A stretch of DNA of 5,297 nt from Rhodobacterales bacterium (GTDB lineage Bacteria; Pseudomonadota; Alphaproteobacteria; Rhodobacterales; Rhodobacteraceae): assembly GCA_013298485.1 (NCBI GenBank), contig JAAFHS010000221.1:1-5297 (forward strand), given 5' to 3'. A program made the position numbers and the translations under genes. A model generated the notes under the pieces. It saw only the letters and a program-made list of their open reading frames with translations. It searched no databases and had not been told where the DNA came from. Shown in pieces: positions 1-5,297 of this stretch; within the stretch, counting starts at the first letter, position 1, and each line of letters opens with the position of its first letter.

Positions 1-144
1 GTTTGCGTCAAACAGCATGTTCATGAAGCCCAGCTGCATGAAGACCAGCAGCACGGCAAAACCCACGCCAGATGCGGCGACAACGAACCGCGCCTTGCTG
101 TGGGTCAGCTGCACCCAGCCCAGCATCGTGCGGCCCTTAAGCAT
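1..144 (-). CDS. DevC-type ABC exporter permease, N-terminal fragment (cut by window edge)
   Basis: Only the first 48 codons are visible; the gene continues past the left edge. The translation begins MLKGRTMLGWVQLTHSK and runs into a hydrophobic stretch (about residues 21-43) that contains FMQLGF. A short WxQLTH start, a first membrane helix and the MQLGF motif just after it match the N-terminus of DevC-family permeases, the membrane subunit of DevBCA exporters (FtsX/MacB-like fold). Known DevBCA systems pair DevC with a DevA ATPase and a DevB adaptor and work with TolC-like outer membrane proteins to export lipids or other envelope compounds; the substrate here is unknown. The start overlaps the adaptor gene by 8 nt (ATGCTTAA). 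An internal ATG at 126-124 (Met7) would give a start closer to the family norm and cannot be excluded, but the chosen ATG has the better Shine-Dalgarno (GGGAG, 6-nt spacing). Confidence 0.8.
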   Translation of the reverse strand, partial: MLKGRTMLGWVQLTHSKARFVVAASGVGFAVLLVFMQLGFMNMLFDAN

Positions 145-1222
145 CGCCGTCTCCCGTGGCGGCAAAGGCAGCTGTCACCTGCAGACCGGATCTATCCGCC
201 ACAGCGGCGGATGACGCGTCATCCAGCGTGATCCAGACCTCCACCACGCGGGCATCCACGATGGCCGCCGGATCAGTCGACATGATCGACTGAGTGGAAA
301 TGCGCACGCCAAGGCGGCTGACCGTGCCGATCAGGCGGCCCGCAAAGGCGCGGGATGTCCCCGTCACCGCCTGACCAAGGGCCACCTCAACCATATCCGT
401 CTCGTAGACCTCGGCGCGGATCATCATCCGGCTGGTGTCGCCGATCAGGCCAAAGCCATCGCTGTCGATCTGCTGGCCGACGCGGCCATGCAGCGCCAGA
501 ACCCGTCCCGCAATCGGGGCACGGATCGTGGCGCTGGCGTAGTCGGCCTGCGCCCGTGCCGTGGCGGCAGTGGCAGATGTCAGATCGGCCGCCGCACTCT
601 GTTCGTCCAGCCGCGCGCCTTCGGGGCCGCGCAGCCGGGTCCGGTCCAGCTGGATCTGCAGATTGCGCAGGGCGAATGTCGCCGATTGCACGTCAAAGCG
701 CAGGTCAGACAGCGCCGTGTCTTCATAAAGGCCGCTGTCACGCAGCGTCGTGCGCCGGTCAAGCTCCAGCCGGGCCTTGGACAGGGCGACCTGCTGCTGT
801 TCGATCTGCGCCTGCAGTTGCGCCTCCTGCGCATCAAGATCGGCAATCCTGCCCGCCAGCACGGCCCGTTTCACAGCCTCATTCGCAAGCGCCTGATCCA
901 GCTGCGCCTTCAGCAAGGGTTCCGTATCCAGCACGGCCAGCACCTGACCCGCAACCACCTGACCGCCTTCGGTCACATCGATCCGCGCGATCCGCCCGGC
1001 ATCCTGCCCGGTCGGCCCCGCAATCGTGACAAGATCAGTCACCGGCAGCACTTCCCCCAAGGCCTTCACCTGCCGCGGGGCCTGCACAACCGGGGCCGCC
1101 AGATCGGGTGGTGCGCCGCCCCCGGGCGACAGATACCAATAGCCTGCCACACCCAGGATCAGCAGCCCGATCAGTCCCCACACCCGGAACCGGCGTGCAT
1201 CAACGCTTGCGGGATCAGACAT
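137..1222 (-). CDS. HlyD-family periplasmic adaptor of an ABC exporter (DevB-like)
   Basis: This 361-residue protein has the layout of a membrane fusion protein. A short cytoplasmic N-terminus is followed by one membrane helix (about 13-31). The first half of a lipoyl/biotinyl-like domain follows (about 55-100, with ALGEVLP and VTEGGQVVAGQVLAVLD). Next come a long Gln/Ala/Leu-rich coiled-coil hairpin (about 101-230) and the second lipoyl half (ATIRAPIAGRVL, 231-241). A beta-barrel/membrane-proximal part contains AEVYETDM (270-277) and DPAAIVDARVVEV (317-329). The AEVYETD and DP..VDARVVEV motifs are characteristic of the DevB branch of HlyD-like proteins. The expected role is to bridge the inner-membrane DevC/DevA transporter and a TolC-type outer membrane channel. 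A DevC-like permease follows directly with an 8-nt overlap. Upstream, its ATG overlaps the histidine kinase stop by 8 nt (ATGTCTGA) and is preceded by a G-rich Shine-Dalgarno. The order regulator-kinase-devB-devC implies co-expression. Confidence 0.9.
   Translation of the reverse strand: MSDPASVDARRFRVWGLIGLLILGVAGYWYLSPGGGAPPDLAAPVVQAPRQVKALGEVLPVTDLVTIAGPTGQDAGRIARIDVTEGGQVVAGQVLAVLDTEPLLKAQLDQALANEAVKRAVLAGRIADLDAQEAQLQAQIEQQQVALSKARLELDRRTTLRDSGLYEDTALSDLRFDVQSATFALRNLQIQLDRTRLRGPEGARLDEQSAAADLTSATAATARAQADYASATIRAPIAGRVLALHGRVGQQIDSDGFGLIGDTSRMMIRAEVYETDMVEVALGQAVTGTSRAFAGRLIGTVSRLGVRISTQSIMSTDPAAIVDARVVEVWITLDDASSAAVADRSGLQVTAAFAATGDGDA
151..155 (-). promoter_or_regulatory. Shine-Dalgarno of the permease gene, inside the adaptor gene
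   Basis: On the minus strand GGGAG lies 6 nt before the ATG at 144-142, within the last codons of the adaptor gene. It supports the upstream of the two possible permease starts. Because the adaptor stop lies inside the permease start region (8-nt overlap), a terminating ribosome would be next to this site, which fits translational coupling. Confidence 0.55.
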
Positions 1223-2606
1223 GCGGCGTCCCCCCCGTCACGGCGGTTGCCGCGCCATCGGCCAGCCGCAACGGCAGGCAGATCGTGACCAGCAGTCCCG
1301 ATGGCACGTTGTCGCCCAGCGTCAGCCTGCCGCCCAACCGTTCCGTCAGATCGCGCGCAATGGCCAGTCCAAGGCCGAAGCCCGGCGCAGTCTGCGCCGT
1401 TCCCGCACGGACCGCCGCGATCCGGGCAAAAGGCTCCAGCACCTTTTCGCGGTGGTCCGGCGGGATGCCGGGGCCATTGTCGCGCACCGCGATCCGGACG
1501 GCACCGGATGTGCCGGCCTGCAGGGTGACCTCTGCCGCCTTGGCATATTTCGCGGCATTGCCCACCACATTGTCCAGAATGCGGCGCACCAGATCGACAT
1601 CACAGCGAAACACCAGCCGCGCCGGGCCCTGATACACAACCCCGTGACCGCGATCCGCATAATCATCGGCCACTGTTCTGACCAGCACGGCCAGATCGAC
1701 CTGGGTCAGCACCACCGGCTGGTTTTCCGAACGCAGGAATTCCAGCGCATCGTCGATCATCCGCTCCAGCGTCGTCACATCCTCGTTGATCTTTTCGGTC
1801 GCAGGTCCGGGTTCCAGCATCTCCAGCCGCAGGCGCAGACGCGTCAGCGGCGTGCGCATGTCATGCCCGATCGAGGCAAGGGTCTGTGACCGGTCCGACA
1901 GCAGCTTGCGGATCCTGATGCGCATCTGGTTGAAGGCGCGTTTTGCCTTGCGCACCTCAACCGGGCCATCCTCGCGCAGCGGCGGCGTGGCCGTATCGCG
2001 GGCAAAGGCCTCGGCGCCCGCAGCCAGCGCCGTGATGGGCCTGGTCAGCACAAGGCCCGACCAGACCGCGAGCAACATCAACGGCAGTGCAAAGAACAAC
2101 AACCCCAGCAGTCCCACCAGCTGTGGCACCGCCTCCACCAGCGTGTCGCCGCGCGGTCCGTAGACCAGCCAGTGGCCCTGTGGCAACCGCAGGGCAAGCC
2201 GGAAATTCCGGTAAGTGACCGCACCGTCATCTGCGGCATAAAACATCACATGGTCGCGCCATCTTGCGGGCAGTTCCGCAAAGACGGCGCGGTGCACCGC
2301 ACTGTCGTCCCACCCCGCCGCATCTGTCGGCACGGATGGCAATCTGTCCGTGACGGCAAAGCGGTCATCCATCCCCGGCAGGGCCGCAAGGTGCGGCGCG
2401 GCCTCCGCGGGATCGCCAGCCGTCAACCGCAATGCGGTCAGAAACGGCTCTGACAGGTTGACCACAAGCTCCGCCTCGCCCCCGCGGCGTGTCGAAAACG
2501 TGCTGATCGTGACAACTGAAATGACATGGGCCACGATCTGGGTCACGATCAACAGCGCCGCTATCTGCCAGCGGATCGACCAGCCTGCCGGGTTGAAGCG
2601 TATCAT
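1215..2606 (-). CDS. Membrane sensor histidine kinase (EnvZ-like HAMP/HisKA/HATPase)
   Basis: This 463-residue inner-membrane kinase has a first membrane helix at about 14-36, a periplasmic sensor region at about 37-160, and a second helix at about 162-187. A HAMP linker follows (about 185-236, with TRPITALAAGAEAF). The HisKA dimerisation domain carries the H-box IGHDMRTPLTRLRLR, with phospho-accepting His248. The ATPase domain has an N-box with Asn350 (NVVGNAAKYA), a G1 box DNGPGIP (376-382) and a G2 box GFGLGLA (409-415), so all catalytic boxes are intact. The HDMRT sequence keeps the acidic residue and Thr252 of the ExxT-type motif, so the protein probably acts as both kinase and phosphatase, as EnvZ does. 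The periplasmic region matches no sensor domain I recognise, and the signal is unknown. The gene starts by a 4-nt ATGA overlap with the response regulator, its obvious partner, and ends in an 8-nt overlap with the exporter adaptor. Confidence 0.93.
   Translation of the reverse strand: MIRFNPAGWSIRWQIAALLIVTQIVAHVISVVTISTFSTRRGGEAELVVNLSEPFLTALRLTAGDPAEAAPHLAALPGMDDRFAVTDRLPSVPTDAAGWDDSAVHRAVFAELPARWRDHVMFYAADDGAVTYRNFRLALRLPQGHWLVYGPRGDTLVEAVPQLVGLLGLLFFALPLMLLAVWSGLVLTRPITALAAGAEAFARDTATPPLREDGPVEVRKAKRAFNQMRIRIRKLLSDRSQTLASIGHDMRTPLTRLRLRLEMLEPGPATEKINEDVTTLERMIDDALEFLRSENQPVVLTQVDLAVLVRTVADDYADRGHGVVYQGPARLVFRCDVDLVRRILDNVVGNAAKYAKAAEVTLQAGTSGAVRIAVRDNGPGIPPDHREKVLEPFARIAAVRAGTAQTAPGFGLGLAIARDLTERLGGRLTLGDNVPSGLLVTICLPLRLADGAATAVTGGTPHV
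1230..1236 (-). promoter_or_regulatory. G7 tract serving as Shine-Dalgarno for the adaptor gene
   Basis: Seven consecutive G residues on the minus strand lie 7 nt upstream of the adaptor ATG (1222-1220), inside the last codons of the histidine kinase gene. The position and purine content fit a ribosome binding site and support this start. A run of seven identical bases is also a possible slippage site; loss of one G would put the kinase in frame with the adaptor (see findings). Confidence 0.5.
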
Positions 2607-3325
2607 TCCAGCGTCACCACGACGGTCGGGGTAAACACATAACCGCTATGCCGGACCGTCTTGATCAGCGATGGCGACGTCTCTTCGGGTTCGATCTTGC
2701 CGCGCAGGCGGCTGATCAGGGTATCGATGCTGCGGTCATAGGGCTCCACCCGGCGGCCCTGCGCCAGTTTGGCCAGTGCATCACGGCCCAGAACCCGACC
2801 CGGATGATCGCAGAAGGTGCGCAGGATCTCGAACTCCGCACTGGTCAGTTCAACCCGCACGGCACTGGGATCGACCAGATCACGCCTGCGCGCATCCAGC
2901 GCCCAGCCCGCAAAGCTGTAGTGCACGGGCGTTCCCGCTGCCCCGTTCGGTCGCGGCTCCGACCGGCGCAGAACGGCCCGCACCCGCGCCACCAGTTCAT
3001 GCGCGCTGAACGGCTTGGTGATATAGTCATCCGCCCCCAGATCCAGCCCGCGGATACGGTCCCGCTCTTCGCTCATCGCCGTCAGCATGATGATCGGCAC
3101 GGCATGCGTGGTCCGGATGCGCCGCGCGATGCTCAGCCCGTCCTCGCCCGGCAGCAGCAGATCGAGCAGCACCAGATCGGGCACATCCCCTGTCAGGATA
3201 TCCGCCACCCGCCTGCCGTTCGCCAGATAGGTCGTCCGGAACCCTGCCCGGTTCAGGAAGGCCCCAACCAGCTGCGCAATCTCGGCGTCATCTTCCACGA
3301 TCAGGATATGGGGTTGCGTCATCAT
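2603..3325 (-). CDS. OmpR-family two-component response regulator
   Basis: This 240-residue protein has the standard two-domain layout. The receiver domain (about 5-121) has the acidic pocket Glu11-Asp12-Asp13, phospho-accepting Asp55 (LLDLLLPGEDG), the switch residues Thr82 and Tyr101, and Lys104 in the KPF motif. A short linker leads to a winged-helix DNA-binding domain (about 134-236). That domain has LTSAEFEILRTF, the recognition-helix region DRSIDTLISRLRGKIE and the C-terminal wing motif IKTVRHSGYVF. Phosphorylation by the kinase next door should promote dimerisation and binding to direct-repeat DNA sites. The gene leads the operon, and its stop overlaps the kinase start (ATGA). Two adjacent ATG codons (3325 and 3322) can serve as start, and no strong Shine-Dalgarno precedes them. 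With the candidate promoter below, the leader would be only about 15-20 nt. The DNA targets cannot be read from the protein; the direct repeats upstream suggest autoregulation. Confidence 0.95.
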   Translation of the reverse strand: MMTQPHILIVEDDAEIAQLVGAFLNRAGFRTTYLANGRRVADILTGDVPDLVLLDLLLPGEDGLSIARRIRTTHAVPIIMLTAMSEERDRIRGLDLGADDYITKPFSAHELVARVRAVLRRSEPRPNGAAGTPVHYSFAGWALDARRRDLVDPSAVRVELTSAEFEILRTFCDHPGRVLGRDALAKLAQGRRVEPYDRSIDTLISRLRGKIEPEETSPSLIKTVRHSGYVFTPTVVVTLE

Positions 3326-3348
3326 GCGGCTTATCTGGACCCGCCCGC

Positions 3349-3377
3349 GCCATAAGTCACCCGTTCGTTTTTGTCAT
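3349..3377 (-). promoter_or_regulatory. Candidate sigma70-type promoter of the regulator-kinase-exporter operon
   Basis: Read on the minus strand, ATGACA (3377-3372) matches the -35 consensus TTGACA at five of six positions. It lies exactly 17 nt from TATGGC (3354-3349), which keeps the TAT of a -10 box. Transcription would start near 3342, giving a leader of about 15-20 nt before the regulator ATG. The -35 element lies inside the TGTCA direct repeat, so a bound regulator would contact or cover the polymerase site. The -10 match is modest and this is prediction by eye. Confidence 0.35.
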
Positions 3378-3407
3378 TTTGTGTCAGGGGACGGCGTCAC
3401 CCGGTCA
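3356..3407. promoter_or_regulatory. Cluster of GTCA direct repeats in the divergent intergenic region (candidate operator)
   Basis: On the plus strand GTCA occurs five times in 52 bp, at 3356, 3373, 3383, 3396 and 3404. The central pair forms TGTCA-N5-TGTCA (3372-3376 and 3382-3386), a 10-bp direct repeat. GTCACCCG occurs at 3356-3363 and again at 3396-3403, exactly 40 bp apart, flanking the central pair. OmpR/PhoB-family regulators bind tandem direct half-sites spaced 10-11 bp, so this is the natural place for the neighbouring response regulator to bind, for itself and possibly for the divergent small gene. That it is bound by this regulator is inference. Confidence 0.4.
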
Positions 3408-3523
3408 CCACACCCGGCAATCCCATCCGTGCGCCAGACAAGAAACGGGACATTTCGACAGCGGACAGAACCGCCCGGACCGGGGTAGAAACCATGACAT
3501 CAATCCTGAACGGAGATGTTGAG

Positions 3524-3868
3524 ATGACTGTTTCAAAATACCTTCTTGGCGGTGCCCTGGCCCTGTCGATTGCAATGTCGGCAGGTATGGGGCAGGCCGA
3601 CACGGCGGCCCTTGCGGTGATCACCGATGGCCTGCCCTGGCGATCAATCGGCCCGAATGGCCGCGAGATGACCCTGACCTTCACCCCCGATGGCCAGGTG
3701 CGCGCGGCAGTGGGCATCATGCACCTGTCGATGCGCTGGACCGCGACCGATGATGGGATGTGCATCTCGGGCGGGCCCGGGGGCGACAAATGCGTCACCC
3801 TGATCCAGACTGAAACGGGGTATCAGGGCCTCGAAGACGGCCGCGTCACACTGCAGCTCAGCCGCTGA
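3524..3868 (+). CDS. Small exported protein of unknown function with a Cys pair
   Basis: The 114-residue product starts with a typical Sec signal peptide: Lys5, a hydrophobic core at about 6-22, and a likely cleavage after GQA (residue 25). The mature part is about 89 residues. It contains TLTFTPDGQVR, a Trp-rich beta-like region (MRWTATDDGMC), and two cysteines, Cys80 and Cys90, around a glycine-rich loop (SGGPGGDK). In the periplasm these could form a disulfide. I recognise no family; it looks like a small beta-rich periplasmic or secreted protein. There is no lipobox, so it is not a lipoprotein. The ATG at 3524 is chosen because it begins the signal peptide and has CGGAG 8 nt upstream. In-frame upstream starts at 3494 and 3371 would add non-signal sequence that lies over the intergenic region. 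It is divergent from the two-component operon and convergent with the RTX gene. Confidence 0.75.
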   Translation: MTVSKYLLGGALALSIAMSAGMGQADTAALAVITDGLPWRSIGPNGREMTLTFTPDGQVRAAVGIMHLSMRWTATDDGMCISGGPGGDKCVTLIQTETGYQGLEDGRVTLQLSR

Positions 3869-3882
3869 AGGCTGCGCTGCAG
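3851..3882. terminator. Strong stem-loop over the small gene's stop codon
   Basis: CTGCAGCTCAGCC (3851-3863) pairs with GGCTGCGCTGCAG (3870-3882) with 12 of 13 positions matched (the one mismatch is T3858 against C3875), around a 6-nt loop that contains the TGA stop (3866-3868). It lies between two convergent genes, so it could end or stabilise transcripts from either side. No T-run follows on either strand, so it is not a canonical intrinsic terminator; an mRNA 3'-end protecting hairpin is equally possible. Confidence 0.45.
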
Positions 3883-3902
3883 GCCAGATCGCCCCACCGC
3901 CC

Positions 3903-3920
3903 CCTGATCAGATGATCAGG
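3903..3920. repeat. Perfect 8-bp inverted repeat across the RTX stop codon
   Basis: CCTGATCA (3903-3910) and TGATCAGG (3913-3920) are exact reverse complements separated by two bases. The palindrome covers the last residues (Leu-Ile-Ile) and the TGA of the RTX gene. It could form a small RNA hairpin or bind a dimeric protein, but much of it is fixed by the conserved DFLII-stop coding end. No T-run follows, so terminator function is doubtful. Confidence 0.4.
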
Positions 3921-5297
3921 AAGTCGGAAGCCGACAGGCCAGCCGCACCCATGCCCGCCGATCCGCCCGCCAGAACATTGGCGAACTGAACGGCAGCCGC
4001 CGCCCCACTGCCGTCCCGGTCATACGACAACACACCCGTCACCTGATCATAGATGATCCGGTCCGTCGCCGTCAGGGTATCAGTTGACAGGGCAAACTGC
4101 GCATCGCTCAGCGCCCCGGTCGTCAACCCGAGTGCCGTGAAGACGGCATTTTCCAGCGCGATCTTGTCGGTCCCAACCTCGAACGACACCAGCGTATCCA
4201 CGTTCGTCGCACCCAGTACCGTGTTGAACACGAACTGATCCGCACCGCTGCCACCAAACAGTACATCACCGCCAAGACCGCCGTTTATCGTATCGTTGCC
4301 GTCGCTGCCGCGGATGGAATTGAACAGCGCATCCCCTGTCAACCGGTCGTCAAAGGTCGATCCGTTCAGGTCCTCAAACCCCGAAATCACATCGATCCCC
4401 GCGCCGCCCGTATTCTGCGCCGCCGTGATGGCCAGGCTGACGGTCACCGCCCCAGTTGCGTTGGTGTAGAACAGGGTGTCGCGGTCAGTGCCACTCGTCC
4501 CGCCGATCAGCGTATCATTGCCGAGACCACCTTCGATGACATCACCGCCCGCCCCGCCATCGATCCGGTTGTTCCCCGCATCGCCCGTCAGGAAGTCGCG
4601 ACCCGTCCCACCCGTCAGGTTTTCGATCCCGATCAGGACATCGCCGTCTGCTTCGCCACCTCCGCCTTGCGTCACCAGCTGCAGGTCGACCGTCAGATTG
4701 TTCGTGGACAACGCATAACTCGCCGTATCCCCCGTTGTCGCGGCTCCGCCGTCCAGCGTATCGGCCCCGGCACCGCCCTGCAGCAGATCATTGCCCGCAC
4801 CCCCCGTCAGCCGGTTGGCCCCCGCATCGCCCACCAGCGTATCGTTGAACGCCGACCCCAGCAGGTTGACGAACCCCGCGATGATATCGCCCGTCGCATG
4901 GCCGCCCGTCCGCGTACCCGCCGTAAGGTTCACATTCACCGCCGCATTCGATCCCGCATAGCTGAGGGTATTGGTGCCCCCACCGCCATTCAGGCTGTCC
5001 GCCCCGGCCCCGCCTTCGATCACGTTATCCGTGTTGTCGCCCGCAATCGTATCCGCGAACCCCGACCCGATGAAATTCTCGATGCTGAGGAAGCTATCCC
5101 CCGCCGCGTCGCCAAGGGTCGCGGTATAGTCGAAAAAGCCGTTGAAAACGATGCTCACCTTCGCCGTCGACGTCGCATAGCTGGCCGTATCCGTCCCGCC
5201 ATCGCCGCGCAGGATATCTGCACCCGCGCCCCCGATCAGAACGTCATCGCCTTCGCCCGCGTTGATCTCATCAACCCCGGCAAGGCCCAGGATCGTG
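3908..5297 (-). CDS. RTX calcium-binding repeat protein, C-terminal 462 residues (5' end beyond window)
   Basis: The frame is open to the right edge, so the start is not visible. A GTG at 5158-5156 could be mistaken for a start, but the 46 codons before it encode clear RTX sequence (GEGDDVLIGGAGADIL), so it is an internal Val. The visible part has many glycine-aspartate nonapeptides of the GGxGxDxL type (for example GGAGNDLLQGGAGADTLDGG), which form calcium-filled beta-rolls outside the cell. They are arranged in four long modules (visible residues 21-337). A C-terminal domain follows (about 338-462) with FGGSGADQFVFNT, DRIIYDQVTGVLSYDRDGSG and the final DFLII. This ending is typical of alphaproteobacterial type I secretion substrates, whose uncleaved C-terminus is the export signal. 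No type I secretion genes are in the window. The function (adhesin, S-layer-like, or carrier of an N-terminal enzyme domain) depends on the unseen N-terminus. No cysteine is present, as is usual for such proteins. Confidence 0.9.
   Translation of the reverse strand, partial: TILGLAGVDEINAGEGDDVLIGGAGADILRGDGGTDTASYATSTAKVSIVFNGFFDYTATLGDAAGDSFLSIENFIGSGFADTIAGDNTDNVIEGGAGADSLNGGGGTNTLSYAGSNAAVNVNLTAGTRTGGHATGDIIAGFVNLLGSAFNDTLVGDAGANRLTGGAGNDLLQGGAGADTLDGGAATTGDTASYALSTNNLTVDLQLVTQGGGGEADGDVLIGIENLTGGTGRDFLTGDAGNNRIDGGAGGDVIEGGLGNDTLIGGTSGTDRDTLFYTNATGAVTVSLAITAAQNTGGAGIDVISGFEDLNGSTFDDRLTGDALFNSIRGSDGNDTINGGLGGDVLFGGSGADQFVFNTVLGATNVDTLVSFEVGTDKIALENAVFTALGLTTGALSDAQFALSTDTLTATDRIIYDQVTGVLSYDRDGSGAAAAVQFANVLAGGSAGMGAAGLSASDFLII
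4286..5236 (-). repeat. Four tandem RTX modules of about 73-83 residues
   Basis: Modules lie at about 5236-5018, 5017-4781, 4780-4535 and 4534-4286. Each begins with a GGxGxD nonapeptide and passes through a Thr/Ser-Tyr strand (TASYA, TLSYA, TASYA, TLFYT) and a VxVxL strand. A GD(x)I/L...G(I/F)ENL-like segment then leads to G(S/G)xxxDxLxGDxxxNxI. The modules are 73, 79, 82 and 83 residues and clearly diverged from each other, so this is an old duplication rather than a recent DNA-level tandem repeat. More modules may lie beyond the right edge. Confidence 0.75.

Noticed and set aside
488..1288. Long plus-strand open frame of 266 codons opposite the adaptor gene
   Set aside because: It lies entirely opposite strong HlyD-family coding sequence, its product is Arg/Gln/Pro-rich without any domain, and long antisense open frames are expected in GC-rich DNA.
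1221..1889. Plus-strand open frame of 222 codons opposite the histidine kinase catalytic region
   Set aside because: It is a shadow of the conserved HisKA/HATPase coding sequence, with low-complexity Arg/Gln/His composition and no recognisable domain.
2648..3355. Plus-strand open frame of 235 codons opposite the response regulator
   Set aside because: The minus strand encodes an intact OmpR-family regulator with all key residues; the antisense product shows no domain.
3371..3523. Longer N-terminus for the small exported protein (starts at 3371 or 3494)
   Set aside because: The extra residues are polar and would bury the signal peptide inside the protein; the ATG at 3524 has both a signal peptide and a Shine-Dalgarno, and the 3371 start would overlap the candidate operator.
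3397..3798. Minus-strand open frame of 133 codons opposite the small exported protein
   Set aside because: It overlaps the coding strand with the signal peptide and the intergenic region, has no signal or domain, and its start has no convincing ribosome binding site.
5156..5158. GTG as the start of the RTX gene
   Set aside because: The same frame is open upstream to the window edge and encodes RTX nonapeptides, so this is an internal valine codon.
1..5297. DevBC exporter as the secretion machine for the RTX protein
   Set aside because: RTX substrates use type I systems with an HlyB/PrtD/LapB-type ABC protein; the adaptor and permease here belong to the DevB/DevC type. Proximity alone does not support a functional link.

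Overview
The window looks like a chromosomal segment of a GC-rich alphaproteobacterium, most likely of the Rhodobacteraceae/Roseobacter group. This rests on the base composition, the protein style and the type of RTX C-terminus; no rRNA or other taxonomic marker is present, so the placement is inference.

Left part (1-3325, all on the minus strand, so read right to left): a compact four-gene operon. It starts with an OmpR-family response regulator (3325-2603) and a HAMP/HisKA/HATPase sensor kinase (2606-1215). A DevB-type HlyD-family periplasmic adaptor follows (1222-137), then the first 48 codons of a DevC-type ABC exporter permease that runs off the left edge (144-1). Every junction overlaps, by 4, 8 and 8 nt, so the genes are almost certainly co-transcribed and probably translationally coupled. 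The expected next gene, a DevA-like ATPase, would lie outside the window. The simplest reading is a two-component system built into the same transcript as the exporter it controls or serves.

Middle (3326-3523): a 198-bp divergent intergenic region. It holds a plausible promoter for the operon, a TGTCA-N5-TGTCA direct repeat of the geometry OmpR-family regulators use, and an 8-bp word (GTCACCCG) repeated exactly 40 bp apart. To its right, on the plus strand, is a small gene for an exported 114-residue protein of unknown function with two cysteines (3524-3868). The layout resembles cpxP next to cpxRA, in which a small periplasmic protein is encoded divergently from the two-component system that regulates it; this is an analogy, not homology.

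Right part (3908-5297, minus strand): the C-terminal 462 residues of a large RTX (calcium-binding repeat) protein whose beginning lies beyond the right edge. It has four tandem modules of about 73-83 residues and a C-terminal domain typical of type I secretion substrates. It converges on the small gene across a 39-bp gap, with a strong stem-loop over the small gene's stop codon and a perfect palindrome over the RTX stop codon.

No tRNA, rRNA, CRISPR array, insertion sequence or prophage gene was seen.
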